In this document: piece after piece, positions 49,920 to 60,021 of the stretch
Layout of the letters: every line of letters starts with the position of its first letter
Position numbering within the stretch: the first letter of the stretch is position 1
Source of the DNA: Acinetobacter harbinensis
GTDB lineage: Bacteria > Pseudomonadota > Gammaproteobacteria > Pseudomonadales > Moraxellaceae
Length of the DNA stretch: 64,000 nt
NCBI RefSeq assembly: GCF_000816495.1
Contig: NZ_JXBK01000001.1
Location: 129,174-193,173, forward strand
Direction: 5' to 3'
Notes under the pieces: generated by a model
What the model saw: the letters and a program-made list of their open reading frames with translations, nothing else
Told to the model about the DNA's origin: nothing
Databases searched by the model: none
Made by a program: the position numbers and the translations under genes

Positions 49920-50185
49920 GCAGCACATGGTTTGGATAGCAAAACTTTGGTTATTCAAACCCCGATGAAATCGCGGTAAATACCATTCACAAGCTGACTT
50001 TTAGCTAGCCCCTTTGGGTGAGTACAGTATTTTAAGTCAATACGTTTTGTGAATGGTTCAATTCCTGCTTAGCTCTATAATAAACCTGCTTTAAGTTTAA
50101 TTTTTAGCTTTAATTCGTCATGTAGTTCGACTTTTGCTCCCTTTGAGCGCATAAAATCACTTCAAATTCACCATAGGAATTAGGT
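49920..50185 (+). other. ompR-envZ intergenic region with inverted repeat
   Basis: In enterobacteria these genes touch; here 266 bp separate them. An 11-bp perfect inverted repeat (ACCATTCACAA at 49982-49992 and TTGTGAATGGT at 50047-50057) encloses 54 nt with small internal hairpins. It could be an RNA structure or paired operators, and the region may hold a separate envZ promoter. No terminator T-run is visible. Confidence 0.5.
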
Positions 50186-51646
50186 GTGAAACTCGATCCC
50201 ATTCATCCACAAAAATTTACTGATTTTGAAACCTACTCAGAAAAGAAACGTACCCGCTGGGAACGCTTCTTAGATAAGGCCAAGCCACGTTCGGGTGCCA
50301 TGCGCACCACGGTACTGGTGTTATTTATTGTCTTTTTCAGTTTATTTATGTCGTTATGGTTCTTTTGGCGCACCCTTTACCTGCCTGAAATTCAACAGCA
50401 TGCACGTTACTTAAGTGTTGAATTAGAGATCATTAACAATCCAGATTTACGTATTTTCCACAACGATGCTGAAGTCGACGTCGATACGTGGTTAAAAAAC
50501 CGTGTCGGCATTGAATATATTACAGATCCAAAACAGTATCCCAATATTCGCGATAAAGTTATTGCAGAGTTTTTTACCAATCAAATTGAAAAAAAGCTGG
50601 CCAAAGAATTAAAAGTAGAACAGGTGACGGTTTATTTCCAATTTAAACCTAGTCCACAAATTTGGATTCAAACCCCAGAGATGAACGGTCATTGGGTACG
50701 TGAACCGCTAAAAACCTATGCCAACTATAGTCCAGAGTTGGTGTTTGGTTGGTTGTTCGGTGTACCTTTAATTGCCGCAGCCATTATTTTAACCCTCGTG
50801 CGCCAATTGAATCGCCCACTACGCCGATTACAAAATGCGGCCAATAACTACAGTAAAACCGGTTCTGCGCCATATTTGGAAACCAATCATGGGCCGCAAG
50901 AAATTCGTGAAGTAAACCGTGCCTTTAATCACATGATTTATACCCTTGATCAAGCCGAACGTGACCGACGTATTATGTTGGCCGGTATTTCGCATGACTT
51001 GCGCACCCCACTGACCCGAATTCGCTTAAGCGCAGAAATGATGCCGGATGATGATTTTCTCAAAGAAGGGCTGATTTATGATGTTGAAGATATGGATGCC
51101 ATTTTAAATCAGTTTATCTCTTATATGCGTGATGGCTCAGATGAGGAACTACAAGACACCGACATCAACAGTCTGTTACAGGAACTCATTATTCAGTTTA
51201 AGCCGCTGGATATTCGCTTTGAAGCACAGCCATTGCCGCGTATTCAAGCACGCAGTCAGTCGTTAAAACGTCTGATTGGCAATCTGATTAACAATGCCAA
51301 ACGTTATGGTGCAGAGCCGATTGAGTTGTCCGTCACCGCAGAAGATGAGCATATCTTAATCACCGTGGCCGATCATGGCGAGGGCATTCCAGAAGATCAA
51401 GTTGAAGAGCTGATGCAGCCCTTTGTACGCGGCAATGAAGCGCGCACCATCCAAGGCAGTGGTTTAGGACTGGCCATTGTCAAGCGCATTGTCGATATGC
51501 ACCAAGGTCAACTGACCATTCATAATCGGGCTGAAGCTGGCCTAGAAGTACTTATCTCTTTACCTATTCTTCACAATGCAGCCGAACAGCACAATGCACA
51601 AGGTGCTTTGGGTAAAATCAAACAAACCTTGACGGAGCATTTTTAA
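50186..51646 (+). CDS. envZ: Sensor histidine kinase EnvZ
   Basis: A 486-residue inner-membrane kinase. Two membrane helices (about 45-67 and 190-210) flank a periplasmic domain; a HAMP domain (about 212-262) leads to the dimerisation domain with H270 in GISHDLRTPLTRIRLS, then the ATPase boxes NLINNAKRYG, DHGEGIPEDQ and GSGLGLAIVKRIV. It phosphorylates OmpR. The start is GTG at 50186 with AGGAA upstream. The N-terminal cytoplasmic extension of about 40 residues is longer than in E. coli. Confidence 0.93.
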   Translation: MKLDPIHPQKFTDFETYSEKKRTRWERFLDKAKPRSGAMRTTVLVLFIVFFSLFMSLWFFWRTLYLPEIQQHARYLSVELEIINNPDLRIFHNDAEVDVDTWLKNRVGIEYITDPKQYPNIRDKVIAEFFTNQIEKKLAKELKVEQVTVYFQFKPSPQIWIQTPEMNGHWVREPLKTYANYSPELVFGWLFGVPLIAAAIILTLVRQLNRPLRRLQNAANNYSKTGSAPYLETNHGPQEIREVNRAFNHMIYTLDQAERDRRIMLAGISHDLRTPLTRIRLSAEMMPDDDFLKEGLIYDVEDMDAILNQFISYMRDGSDEELQDTDINSLLQELIIQFKPLDIRFEAQPLPRIQARSQSLKRLIGNLINNAKRYGAEPIELSVTAEDEHILITVADHGEGIPEDQVEELMQPFVRGNEARTIQGSGLGLAIVKRIVDMHQGQLTIHNRAEAGLEVLISLPILHNAAEQHNAQGALGKIKQTLTEHF

Positions 51647-51850
51647 TAACCGAACAAAAAAACAACAAACAGATTTGTTTAATGATTAAGCTCATTTTTT
51701 TAAAGCTTTAAAATCAAGCGGCTAAAAGCCATCAAAAATCGTTATACCCACATTTTTTGAAAAAATTAGACCTTAGCCTAACAGGCATGCACAATTTGTT
51801 TTGAGGGCGGTACAATCCGTCTAGTTTTGAACAAGAATTGAGCGTAAACC

Positions 51851-53368
51851 ATGTCTTTAGATCGTATTCGTTTAGCGTCACTTCATGACAAAGTCATGAG
51901 CGCAGAACAAGCTGCCACTTTTATCCAAGATGGTATGACTGTCGGAATGAGCGGATTTACTCGTGCAGGTGAGGCGAAAGCTGTTCCTTTAGCATTAGTA
52001 AAACAAGCGAAAGCTAATCCACTGAAAATTACTTTAATTACCGGTGCCAGTTTAGGCAATGACCTAGACAAACAATTGACTGAAGCTGGTGTTCTTGCAC
52101 GCCGTTTACCGTTCCAAGTTGACAATACCTTACGTAAAGCCATTAACAATGGTGAAGTGATGTTCATCGATCAGCATTTATCTGAAACTGTTGAACAAAT
52201 GCGTAACCTTCAGCTTAAAAAACCAGATATTGCAATCATTGAAGCGATTGCTATTACCGAAGATGGTGGCATCATCCCAACCACCTCTGTCGGTAACTCT
52301 GCCAGCTTCGCTATTTTTGCTGAAAAAGTGATTGTTGAAATTAACACCAATCTAAGCCCAGCATTTGAAGGCTTGCACGATATTTATATCCCGACTTATC
52401 GTCCAACGCGTCAACCGATTCCACTGACGCAAGTGGATGAGCGTATTGGTACTACTGCCATTAATATCGATCCATCTAAAATTGTCGGTATCGTCATTAA
52501 CAGTGAACACCATGACTCGCCATCGACTGTGACATTGCCAGATGATGAAACCCAAGGCATTGCCAATCACTTGATTAGCTTCTTTGAAGCAGAAGTGGCA
52601 GCGGGTCGTTTGCCAAGAAGCTTAGGGCCATTACAAGCCGGTATTGGTTCAATTGCCAATGCGGTATTAACCGGTCTTAAAGATTCAAACTTTGAAGATT
52701 TAGTCATGTATTCTGAAGTGCTGCAAGACTGTACTTTCGAATTGATTGATGCCGGCAAAATGAAATTTGCCTCAGGTAGCTCCATTACCCTATCTGAAAA
52801 GTATGGCGAAAAAGTCTTTAATAATCTTGAAGCCTACAAAGACAAATTGGTGCTGCGTCCACAAGAAATCTCAAACCATCCTGAATTGGTGCGTCGTTTA
52901 GGCATCATTGGCATTAACACCGCACTTGAGTTTGATATTTACGGTAACGTAAACTCAACTCACGTCTGTGGTACCAAAATGATGAATGGTATTGGCGGTT
53001 CAGGTGACTTTGCACGTAATGCGCATTTGGCTATTTTTGTGACCAAATCAATTGCTAAAGGCGGTGATATCTCATCCATCGTGCCAATGGCATCGCATAT
53101 TGACCACACTGAACACGACGTTGATATTTTAGTCACAGAACAAGGTATGGCAGATTTACGCGGTCTTGCACCACGTGAGCGTGCACACGCGATTATTAAC
53201 AACTGTGCGCACCCAATGTACCGTGATGCACTAAACGATTACTTTGATCGTGCTGTTGCCAAAGGTGGTCATACACCGCATCTACTTCGTGAAGCGCTAT
53301 CATGGCACTCTAACTTTGAAGAAACCGGCAGCATGTTGGTGACAGAGCCTGAAGCCAAAACGGCTTAA
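51851..53368 (+). CDS. Acetyl-CoA hydrolase / succinyl-CoA:acetate CoA-transferase family
   Basis: A 505-residue class I CoA-transferase. GMSGFTRAGEAKAVP near 33-47 is the N-terminal signature; the likely catalytic glutamate is in LVMYSEVLQD near 290-299; GIGGSGDFARNA near 380 and EQGMADLRG near 433 are family motifs. It probably moves CoA between succinyl-CoA and acetate (AarC/ScpC-like) or hydrolyses acetyl-CoA; sequence alone does not decide. Own promoter region and terminator. Confidence 0.88.
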   Translation: MSLDRIRLASLHDKVMSAEQAATFIQDGMTVGMSGFTRAGEAKAVPLALVKQAKANPLKITLITGASLGNDLDKQLTEAGVLARRLPFQVDNTLRKAINNGEVMFIDQHLSETVEQMRNLQLKKPDIAIIEAIAITEDGGIIPTTSVGNSASFAIFAEKVIVEINTNLSPAFEGLHDIYIPTYRPTRQPIPLTQVDERIGTTAINIDPSKIVGIVINSEHHDSPSTVTLPDDETQGIANHLISFFEAEVAAGRLPRSLGPLQAGIGSIANAVLTGLKDSNFEDLVMYSEVLQDCTFELIDAGKMKFASGSSITLSEKYGEKVFNNLEAYKDKLVLRPQEISNHPELVRRLGIIGINTALEFDIYGNVNSTHVCGTKMMNGIGGSGDFARNAHLAIFVTKSIAKGGDISSIVPMASHIDHTEHDVDILVTEQGMADLRGLAPRERAHAIINNCAHPMYRDALNDYFDRAVAKGGHTPHLLREALSWHSNFEETGSMLVTEPEAKTA

Positions 53369-53386
53369 TGCTCTAAATTGAATGCT

Positions 53387-53414
53387 AAAAAAGCGTACTT
53401 CGGTACGCTTTTTT
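53387..53414. terminator. Terminator after the CoA-transferase gene
   Basis: AAAAAAGCGTAC-TTCG-GTACGCTTTTTT, a perfect stem with a stable tetraloop, 19 bp after the stop. Works on both strands for the convergent gene at 53482. Confidence 0.92.
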
Positions 53415-53481
53415 ATGTCTCAATAATTTTAAGCAGCTGTGATTTAACGTCGATGTGCTGAATCAACGCTTTTGAGCGCCA

Positions 53482-54231
53482 CTATAAACGCTGCTCTAGC
53501 GCTTTACGATTTTGCTTTTTGATTTTTTCCATCTCAGCGTTGAGCTGCAATACTTGCTGATACAAGGCATTAAATTGCTGCAATGGTTGATCTTCATAAA
53601 ACATAAAGGTTTTATTCTTTTTCTGCCATTGATTATTTTTTAAAATATCAAATAATGCGTCGGCTTTGCTTAATATTTGCAACTCTAAGGCAAATAAAGC
53701 ATGGCTATTATCATTGTCGCGGCTTTCTCGTAAACTGTCGGTTAAACGCTGTCTCAATCCTGCCCGAATAGGTAAATGTTTGGCCTTGCTCAAACTCTGC
53801 TCTTCACCTTGCTGCAGCGCTTGTTGATACTGCGTAGTGATCAGATGGGCTTGTTTAAGCATCGCTTCAGTTTCAACAAATTGCTGTTTACGGTCTTGAT
53901 CCAAACGCTCGATATTTAAAAATTGATCCCAACCAATGGCTTTGAGCTGACGTAAATAAGCATTTCGGGCTTCTACATTGGCCACCATTTGGCTTAGCAC
54001 AAAATCCGCCATCACTTTATAATCACCCTCTAAGCGATCATCGGACAGTGGCACGTGCATCGGCTCGGACCAGTCTTGTGCTTGCTGATAAATTAACTCA
54101 GCTTTTTCATACAAGACTGTTTGGTAATTGTGCAGTTGGCTCAGTTCGTTTTGTTGTGCAGAATACTGATAAAACATCCAGCCAAATATACTGCATGTCG
54201 CTAAGGTTAAAATGATAAAAATCTTGGGCAT
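53482..54231 (-). CDS. Membrane-anchored coiled-coil protein of unknown function
   Basis: A 249-residue protein, not recognised. One N-terminal membrane or signal segment (about 4-22) is followed by an almost wholly helical, Gln/Glu/Lys-rich region with coiled-coil character, especially about 105-145 and 215-249. Most likely anchored in the inner membrane with a periplasmic helical body. It is divergent from frnE and stands alone. Confidence 0.7.
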   Translation of the reverse strand: MPKIFIILTLATCSIFGWMFYQYSAQQNELSQLHNYQTVLYEKAELIYQQAQDWSEPMHVPLSDDRLEGDYKVMADFVLSQMVANVEARNAYLRQLKAIGWDQFLNIERLDQDRKQQFVETEAMLKQAHLITTQYQQALQQGEEQSLSKAKHLPIRAGLRQRLTDSLRESRDNDNSHALFALELQILSKADALFDILKNNQWQKKNKTFMFYEDQPLQQFNALYQQVLQLNAEMEKIKKQNRKALEQRL

Positions 54232-54410
54232 ACCAAACTCCGTGCTGCTGATTTTTGTCTAGCATAACGTGATTTACAGCCGATTTGGTTATTTATTCAG
54301 CGCAAAATGGTGTCGTTTTGCTATCCTCAGACCAGATAATTGCACGAAAATGCTTTAAATTTTATTCCTCACCCCCATCAACACAGGCAAGAAAAGAAAA
54401 GGGCTTAATT

Positions 54411-55109
54411 ATGCGCGTAGATATTTGGTCAGATGTGGTGTGTCCATTTTGTTATATTGGTAAAAAACGTCTAGAGGCAGCTGCCGAACAAGCAGGTCTG
54501 GCACTTGAAGTACATTGGCACAGCTATGAGCTTGATCCAGAAGCGCCAGTGCGTCAGGAAGTCTCTAACTCTGAACGTCTGGCACAAAAATATGGCCGTA
54601 CCGTGGCCGACGTTGAAGAAATGCAACGCAATATTGCCACTATGGCAGCCGAAGAAGGTATTCAGTTCAATTGGGAAAATGCCAATTCGGGGAATACGTT
54701 TAATGCACACCGCCTGATTCACTTGGCACAGAGCAAAGGCTTAGGTTCAGAGGCGCAAGAAGCGTTCTTTTATAGCTATATGACGCAAGGTCTGGCCATT
54801 GGCGAACGTGAGACACTTGAAGATGTTGCAGCGCGTATTGGCTTAAATCCGGTTGAAGTGGAAGATGTCTTAAATTCAGAAGAATACAGCGACTTTGTGA
54901 AATTTGATGAAGATGTCGCGCGTGACCAATTAAAAGTCACTGGTGTGCCGTTCTTTATTTTCGATCAACGCATTGCGCTGGCCGGCGCACAGCCACGTGA
55001 AGTGTTCTTACAAGTGTTTGAAAAAGCCTTGCAGAATCCTAAAGCTGAAGTTGAAGCAACTGACGCGGCGATAGCCCAAGATGATCAAACCGATTCGCTT
55101 AAACATTAA
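54411..55109 (+). CDS. frnE: FrnE-like DsbA-family thiol oxidoreductase
   Basis: A 232-residue cytoplasmic protein of the DsbA fold with C11-PF-C14 in the start MRVDIWSDVVCPFCYIGKK. The ATG at 54411 has AAGGG at 7 bp; the longer frame from 54285 would add 42 residues without homology-like features. The cis-proline segment is KVTGVPFFIF near 176-185. FrnE proteins act as thiol isomerases or oxidoreductases in stress tolerance; the substrate is unknown. Confidence 0.9.
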   Translation: MRVDIWSDVVCPFCYIGKKRLEAAAEQAGLALEVHWHSYELDPEAPVRQEVSNSERLAQKYGRTVADVEEMQRNIATMAAEEGIQFNWENANSGNTFNAHRLIHLAQSKGLGSEAQEAFFYSYMTQGLAIGERETLEDVAARIGLNPVEVEDVLNSEEYSDFVKFDEDVARDQLKVTGVPFFIFDQRIALAGAQPREVFLQVFEKALQNPKAEVEATDAAIAQDDQTDSLKH

Positions 55110-55142
55110 GTTTAAGCTGGATGTGATCTGCACTCTAAAGAT

Positions 55143-55171
55143 AAAAAAATCCCCAATGTGGGGATTTTTTT
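55143..55171. terminator. Bidirectional terminator between frnE and dodecin
   Basis: AAAAAAATCCCC-AATG-TGGGGATTTTTTT lies between convergent genes. Confidence 0.9.
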
Positions 55172-55191
55172 GCTTCAGTTATGGCATTCCA

Positions 55192-55392
55192 TTATTCAAC
55201 CAAGAAACTAATTTTTAAATTCACTCGGTACTCAGTAATTTTATTGTCTTTAATCACAACTTTTTGTTCGTTAATCCAAGCACCTTGTACATTCTTAATG
55301 GTTTCTGTGACCTTTTGAATACCGGTCTGAATCGCATCTTCAAAACTTTTATTACTGCTTGAATTCACTTCAACTACTTTTGCAATTGCCAT
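55192..55392 (-). CDS. Dodecin, flavin-binding dodecamer
   Basis: A 66-residue protein matching dodecin: KVVEVNSSSNKSFEDAIQTGI, then ETIKNVQGAWINEQ with the flavin-stacking Trp (W39) and a C-terminal strand EYRVNLKISFLVE. Dodecins form hollow twelve-subunit shells that store or buffer flavins. GGAAGGA precedes the ATG by about 6 bp. Confidence 0.92.
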   Translation of the reverse strand: MAIAKVVEVNSSSNKSFEDAIQTGIQKVTETIKNVQGAWINEQKVVIKDNKITEYRVNLKISFLVE

Positions 55393-55634
55393 GCTTTATT
55401 CCTTCCTGTTTATTGTTGTGAAAAATGATCATAGAATATTTTTTTAGTGCTTGGCTTGAATTTAACATTACAGCGCAAAAACTTACAGGGCCACCACATG
55501 ATCTTAATCGGCTTAACCGACCTTACAAAAGACAACCTATCGATACAAGGCTTGGACACAAGCTGCGGCGCAATTGGTTAGGCTGTTGTACGGAACATTT
55601 AAGTTCTGTCTAACGAAACTTAAAAGAGGTCTAT

Positions 55635-55877
55635 ATGAATACTGAAACTCAAAACCCGACACTTGAAGATTCAACTCCATCTCGTACAGAAGACGTAACG
55701 CCAAGCCGTTCAAATGCTAAATCACGCTTTTCACCTACCGCCACGGGCGTGTTAATTGGTGCAGTTGCCGGTAGTATCTTGCCTGTATTTGGCACCATAA
55801 GCGGCGCGATTATTGGCGGAATCTCGGGTAAAATTTATGAGAAAAAATGCCAAAAGAATTGCCATAAAAATTCATAA
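55635..55877 (+). CDS. Small glycine-zipper membrane protein
   Basis: An 80-residue protein. A hydrophilic Thr/Ser/Glu-rich start contains the repeated TPSR, then a glycine-zipper hydrophobic stretch (GVLIGAVAGSILPVFGTISG, about 37-56) and a Lys/Cys-rich end. GAGG precedes the ATG by 5 bp. Function unknown; such segments can insert in membranes or oligomerise. Confidence 0.65.
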   Translation: MNTETQNPTLEDSTPSRTEDVTPSRSNAKSRFSPTATGVLIGAVAGSILPVFGTISGAIIGGISGKIYEKKCQKNCHKNS

Positions 55878-55900
55878 TTTTCTATATATTTAAACATCTT

Positions 55901-55930
55901 AAGGCAAAGTCTATCTTCAGACTTTGCCTT
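55901..55930. other. Perfect 12-bp hairpin after the glycine-zipper gene
   Basis: AAGGCAAAGTCT-ATCTTC-AGACTTTGCCTT is a perfect inverted repeat 24 bp after the stop at 55877. No T-run follows on either strand, so it is not a standard intrinsic terminator, though it could end or protect the transcript. Confidence 0.7.
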
Positions 55931-56104
55931 AGAGCAAAAACTCTAAACACATGATTTATATAATAATTTTGACTGACCATTCACTTTTTTAATTACTCCA
56001 AGCGCCCCTAAGTTGATCATTTTTTGCTACCATTCACATGAAATTTGTTTTCTCTCCCATGTTGTTGTCTATGTGAATGGACATCCTTTTACCTAAAGGA
56101 AATT

Positions 56105-56296
56105 ATGATGAACGTTGTTAAATCTGTGTTCGCGTTAGCTGTGTTGGCGGCTTGTGCTCATGTATCTGCCTCACCGATTGTGGCTACACCAGACTTTCCA
56201 GTGAAAAAAACCATGGAAACTGTGAAAGCTGAACAGGCAGCACCGGCTTGTCAATGTCCGACTCAACAAGTGTCTGCTGCGAAAAAAACAGCTTAA
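56105..56296 (+). CDS. Small exported peptide of unknown function
   Basis: A 63-residue protein from ATG 56105 (AAGGA upstream; 56108 is also possible and better spaced). A classical signal peptide (SVFALAVLAACAHVSASP) leaves a mature peptide of about 40 residues with one CQC motif (PACQCPTQQ). A terminator follows. The CQC motif might bind metal or form a disulfide. Confidence 0.65.
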   Translation: MMNVVKSVFALAVLAACAHVSASPIVATPDFPVKKTMETVKAEQAAPACQCPTQQVSAAKKTA

Positions 56297-56793
56297 GAAA
56301 ATCGATTGATATTGATTAAAAAATAGACTGCCGTATCGGTGGTCTATTTTTTTATCCCGCGCTTTGATCCTGCCAGCAGAGCAGATACAGTGTGCAGCAG
56401 TGAAAGCATTTTTTTAATGTTTAATGGACGATTAAAAACGCTTTTATCGACTGAACCGAGCACTGTTTCAAGTTAAAGTTATTTTAATAGCTAAAATATC
56501 GCAGTTTTAACCGTCACTGGTATGAGAATATTTTATCATCCGGTTAAAAGTGGATTAATCTTTTAACCGCGGCTTAAGCTTATGTTATTTTGATTGCCAT
56601 TATGATCAAGCATTGCCAATTAACCGTACAACTAACGCTTTTTATACTAAAGCTGACTGGCTTTATATAAAAAAGTGACAGTTTAAATTGCCGAATGCTT
56701 AAATTTACCAGACTAGAAAAAGCTTGCTTTTTGGTCTTGTTTTTAACAAGAATATTAGATAACAAGTGACATAAAAGCCAGGATACGTTTCAC
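56297..56793. other. Intergenic region, 497 bp
   Basis: Beyond the terminator at 56318-56353 there is no supported gene. AAAAAGC/GCTTTTT at about 56717-56735 forms a small hairpin. It contains the promoter of the outer-membrane candidate at 56794. Confidence 0.5.
56318..56353 (+). terminator. Terminator after the small exported peptide gene
   Basis: AAAAAATAGAC pairs with GTCTATTTTTTT, with an inner CCG/CGG stem, 22 bp after the stop. Confidence 0.8.
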
Positions 56794-57909
56794 ATGAAAA
56801 TAAGTTTATCGAACCCGTTGTTACTGGCCGTCCTATTGGTAAGCACCCACAGTTCCCATGCCGCAGAAACAACCTTAAAAACAACGACCTCATCAGCAGA
56901 TAGCCTGACCACATCTGATGACAGTGACAGTTTGCTGTATCAAATCCCCAGTTTAATTGATGCGTTGCCCACCGTTTTACCGGAACAGTCCGATCAGCCA
57001 ATTGTACCGCCTGCGGAAAATACCGCAGAAAATACTTGGATCGATCGTAAGCAACTTCAAGTTAAGAATTGGGCAGATCATACCTCGCATAAAATGGACA
57101 ATTGGTTTGGTGAAACTGATCCTGAAAAACCAGCCTCAGCCACCTTGCGTGTGATTGTCGATAACAGCTGGAACAAACATGATGGTTATGAAATTAAGCC
57201 ACGTATCCGCGGTAAAGTTAAATTGCCAACCTTAGAGCGTAAATTAAGTTTGGTTTTTGGTGATGACTCTTTAGACAACGAATTAACCAATAATGTTGCC
57301 ATTACCAATGAAAATCCAAACAACAGAAACGATAAAACCTTAGATCAAAAACGCACGCGTGAAAGCAACAGCTCTTTTGCCGTGCGTTGGTCTGATTTTT
57401 CAAAGAGTCTGCCTTTTGAAACTGATGCCGATCTGGGTTTGCGTTCAGGTGACGATGTGTACTTACGCTTAAAAGCCAGCAAAGATTGGCAATTGGAAAA
57501 TGATTTTAGTTTCCATGCCGAACAGATTTATCGTTATGGGCTTGATAGTAAAAACTATTTCAGAACCAATATGGAATTAATTCATGCGCGCCCCAATCAA
57601 GCATTTTTATCCAATCAACTTAATCTGACCCATGCCGATGATCAAGACGATGACCTAACATGGGACAACAACCTGTTTAGACAACATCAATTTTTCCATG
57701 AAAATACCTTTAGCTACGGCCTGTATACCGGTGGTTTTCTGAACAATAAGGATTTACGTTTAAACAGTTGGGGACCGTTCGTCTCTTGGCGTCAACCGGT
57801 CTGGCGTGAATGGTTATATGTACAAGGTGATTTAAATTATATTAACAACCATCGCGATGATCGTAGCCATTTTATCAGTAGCGCGCTGCGTTTAGAGGCT
57901 TTGTTTTAA
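56794..57909 (+). CDS. Exported outer-membrane beta-barrel candidate, unknown function
   Basis: A 371-residue protein, family not recognised. A signal peptide ends near THSSHAAE (residue 24), followed by a Ser/Thr/Asp-rich linker to about 80. The rest alternates hydrophobic and polar residues with many Trp/Tyr and ends in phenylalanine (LRLEALF), as outer-membrane barrels do. Asp/Asn-rich loops (DDQDDDLTWDNN) would face outward. A terminator follows. Confidence 0.7.
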   Translation: MKISLSNPLLLAVLLVSTHSSHAAETTLKTTTSSADSLTTSDDSDSLLYQIPSLIDALPTVLPEQSDQPIVPPAENTAENTWIDRKQLQVKNWADHTSHKMDNWFGETDPEKPASATLRVIVDNSWNKHDGYEIKPRIRGKVKLPTLERKLSLVFGDDSLDNELTNNVAITNENPNNRNDKTLDQKRTRESNSSFAVRWSDFSKSLPFETDADLGLRSGDDVYLRLKASKDWQLENDFSFHAEQIYRYGLDSKNYFRTNMELIHARPNQAFLSNQLNLTHADDQDDDLTWDNNLFRQHQFFHENTFSYGLYTGGFLNNKDLRLNSWGPFVSWRQPVWREWLYVQGDLNYINNHRDDRSHFISSALRLEALF

Positions 57910-57961
57910 TAGCACCGATCAATCGAAATACATTTATGAATAGAGCAGCTGAGCCAACATC

Positions 57962-57988
57962 AAAAAACCTCCCGCAGGAGGTTTTTTG
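57962..57988. terminator. Bidirectional terminator between the barrel candidate and htpG
   Basis: AAAAAACCTCC-CGCA-GGAGGTTTTTT, a perfect stem between convergent genes. Confidence 0.92.
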
Positions 57989-58006
57989 ATATTTTAAAAT
58001 ATGCGG

Positions 58007-59929
58007 TTATTTTAACAACAAATTATTGATTCGTTTTAAGTATTCCGCAGGATCTTCCGGTAAACCACCTTCAGCAATCAGCGCTTGATCAAAAATCACA
58101 TGCGCCAAATCATCAAATTGCGTAGAGCTTTCCAGTTTTTTCACCAAAGGATGTTCTGGATTGATTTCCAAAATTGGTTTGCTTTCTGGAATGGCTTGGC
58201 CGGCTTGTTTTAACATGCGCATCAACTGCGGTGAAAGTTCCCCTTCACTGGTGACTAAACATGCAGGAGAATCTACCAAACGCGTCGTGACACGCACTTC
58301 TTTGGTTTTATCTTTAAGTGAGCTTGAGAGTTTTTCAACCACAGGTTTAAATTGTTCAGCCGCTGCCTCTAATGCCTTTTTCTCTTCGGCATCTTGTAAA
58401 TCACCCAAATCGACTGCACCTTTGGCGATATTTTGCATGGCTGTACCATCAAACTCATGCACGAATTCCATCGCCCATTCATCCACGCGATCGGCCATCA
58501 ATAGCACTTCAATGCCTTTTTTCTTAAACAGTTCCAATTGAGGTGAATTTTTGGCTGCCATCAGACTGTCTGCCGTTACATAATAGATGGCTTTTTGCCC
58601 TTCTTTCATGCGCGCTTTATAATCGACCAGTGAGGTTGAAACCTCATCATTGCTTGAGGTAGAGAAACGTAAGAGTTTTAAAATACGTTCACGGTTGCCA
58701 ATATCCTCACCCAAACCTTCTTTAATCACTGAGCCAAATTCAGCATAGAATTGTTTAAATTTGGCTTGATCTTGCTCGTCTTCAGATTTCGCTAAACCAT
58801 CGAGCATGGTCAAGATACGACGCGTATTACCTTCACGAATGGTTTTGACATCACGGCTCTCTTGCAACAGTTCACGGCTTACGTTAAGCGGTAAATCAGC
58901 GCTGTCGACCACGCCTTGTACAAAGCGTAAATAATTTGCAATGAGATTATCCGCTTCATCCATAATAAACACGCGTTTGACATACAGCTTGATTCCCGCC
59001 TTGGCTTCGCGGGTAAAAATATTGTGCGCCGCCTTACTTGGCACATACAATAATTGCGTATATTCGGTGCTGCCTTCCACGCGATTGTGCGCCCACGCCA
59101 GTGGAGCTTCATAGTCGTGGCTTAAGTTCTTGTAAAACTCAATGTACTGCTCGTCAGTGACTTCATTTTTATTGCGTGTCCACAGCGCACTGGCCGAGTT
59201 AATGGCTTCCCATGCATCGCTTTTGACCATCTGACCGCCTGTTGCAGCCTCTTCACCTTCTGCTGCTTCATCGGCTTGCCAAACTTCTTTTTGCATTTCA
59301 ATCGGCAAACTAATGTGGTCTGAATATTTATTAATAATTTGCTTAACTTTACTGGCTTCTAAATAGTCCAGCGCATCCTCACGTAAGTGTAAGATGATGT
59401 CGGTACCGCGCGAGGCTTTGCTAATCTGCTCGACTTCAAAATCACCTGTTCCGGTACTTGTCCAGCGTACAGCTTCAGAAGCGGCTGCACCGGCACGACG
59501 AGACTCTACGGTAATTTTGTCAGCCACGATAAAGCCAGAATAGAAACCGACACCAAACTGACCAATCAATTGTGCATCGGCTTTTTGATCACCGGATAAT
59601 TTAGAGACAAAGTCTTTGGTGCCTGATTTGGCAATAGTGCCTAAGTTATCAATGGCTTCTTGTTCGGTTAAACCAATGCCATTGTCAGAAATGGTTAAGG
59701 TTTTATGTTCTTTATCCAAACTGACACGGACATGCAGCTCCGGATCATTTTCATAATATTCAGGATGATTAATCCCTTCAAAGCGCAGTTTATCGCAGGC
59801 ATCTGAAGCATTGGAAATCAATTCACGTAAGAAAATTTCCGGATTTGAATATAAAGAGTGCGTGACCAAATGTAATAACTGCGCCACTTCTGCCTGAAAA
59901 CTATGTTTTTGTGTGTGTTGTTCGCTCAT
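58007..59929 (-). CDS. htpG: Chaperone protein HtpG (Hsp90)
   Basis: A 640-residue Hsp90 homologue of normal length. The ATP-binding N-domain has [18 protein letters not shown] (E and N contacts, near 36-52), ISDNGIGL (about 81-88) and [11 protein letters not shown] (about 122-132); middle and C-terminal dimerisation domains follow. Family-typical insertion near 220-240 (Glu/Ala-rich). A stand-alone unit; heat-shock control is likely but no sigma-32 promoter was identified with confidence. Confidence 0.97.
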   Translation of the reverse strand: MSEQHTQKHSFQAEVAQLLHLVTHSLYSNPEIFLRELISNASDACDKLRFEGINHPEYYENDPELHVRVSLDKEHKTLTISDNGIGLTEQEAIDNLGTIAKSGTKDFVSKLSGDQKADAQLIGQFGVGFYSGFIVADKITVESRRAGAAASEAVRWTSTGTGDFEVEQISKASRGTDIILHLREDALDYLEASKVKQIINKYSDHISLPIEMQKEVWQADEAAEGEEAATGGQMVKSDAWEAINSASALWTRNKNEVTDEQYIEFYKNLSHDYEAPLAWAHNRVEGSTEYTQLLYVPSKAAHNIFTREAKAGIKLYVKRVFIMDEADNLIANYLRFVQGVVDSADLPLNVSRELLQESRDVKTIREGNTRRILTMLDGLAKSEDEQDQAKFKQFYAEFGSVIKEGLGEDIGNRERILKLLRFSTSSNDEVSTSLVDYKARMKEGQKAIYYVTADSLMAAKNSPQLELFKKKGIEVLLMADRVDEWAMEFVHEFDGTAMQNIAKGAVDLGDLQDAEEKKALEAAAEQFKPVVEKLSSSLKDKTKEVRVTTRLVDSPACLVTSEGELSPQLMRMLKQAGQAIPESKPILEINPEHPLVKKLESSTQFDDLAHVIFDQALIAEGGLPEDPAEYLKRINNLLLK

Positions 59930-60021
59930 TAATCGCTCCTTAACCCATTAAACGCTATATCTTGCATGCTTAATGAATTGGTCTGATGCGCACAGTTTTC
60001 AATAGCAAAAAAATCATTTTT

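Noticed and set aside
55425-55613. Plus-strand 62-codon open frame between dodecin and the glycine-zipper gene
   Set aside because: No ribosome site, composition unlike a protein, and it starts in the dodecin promoter region.
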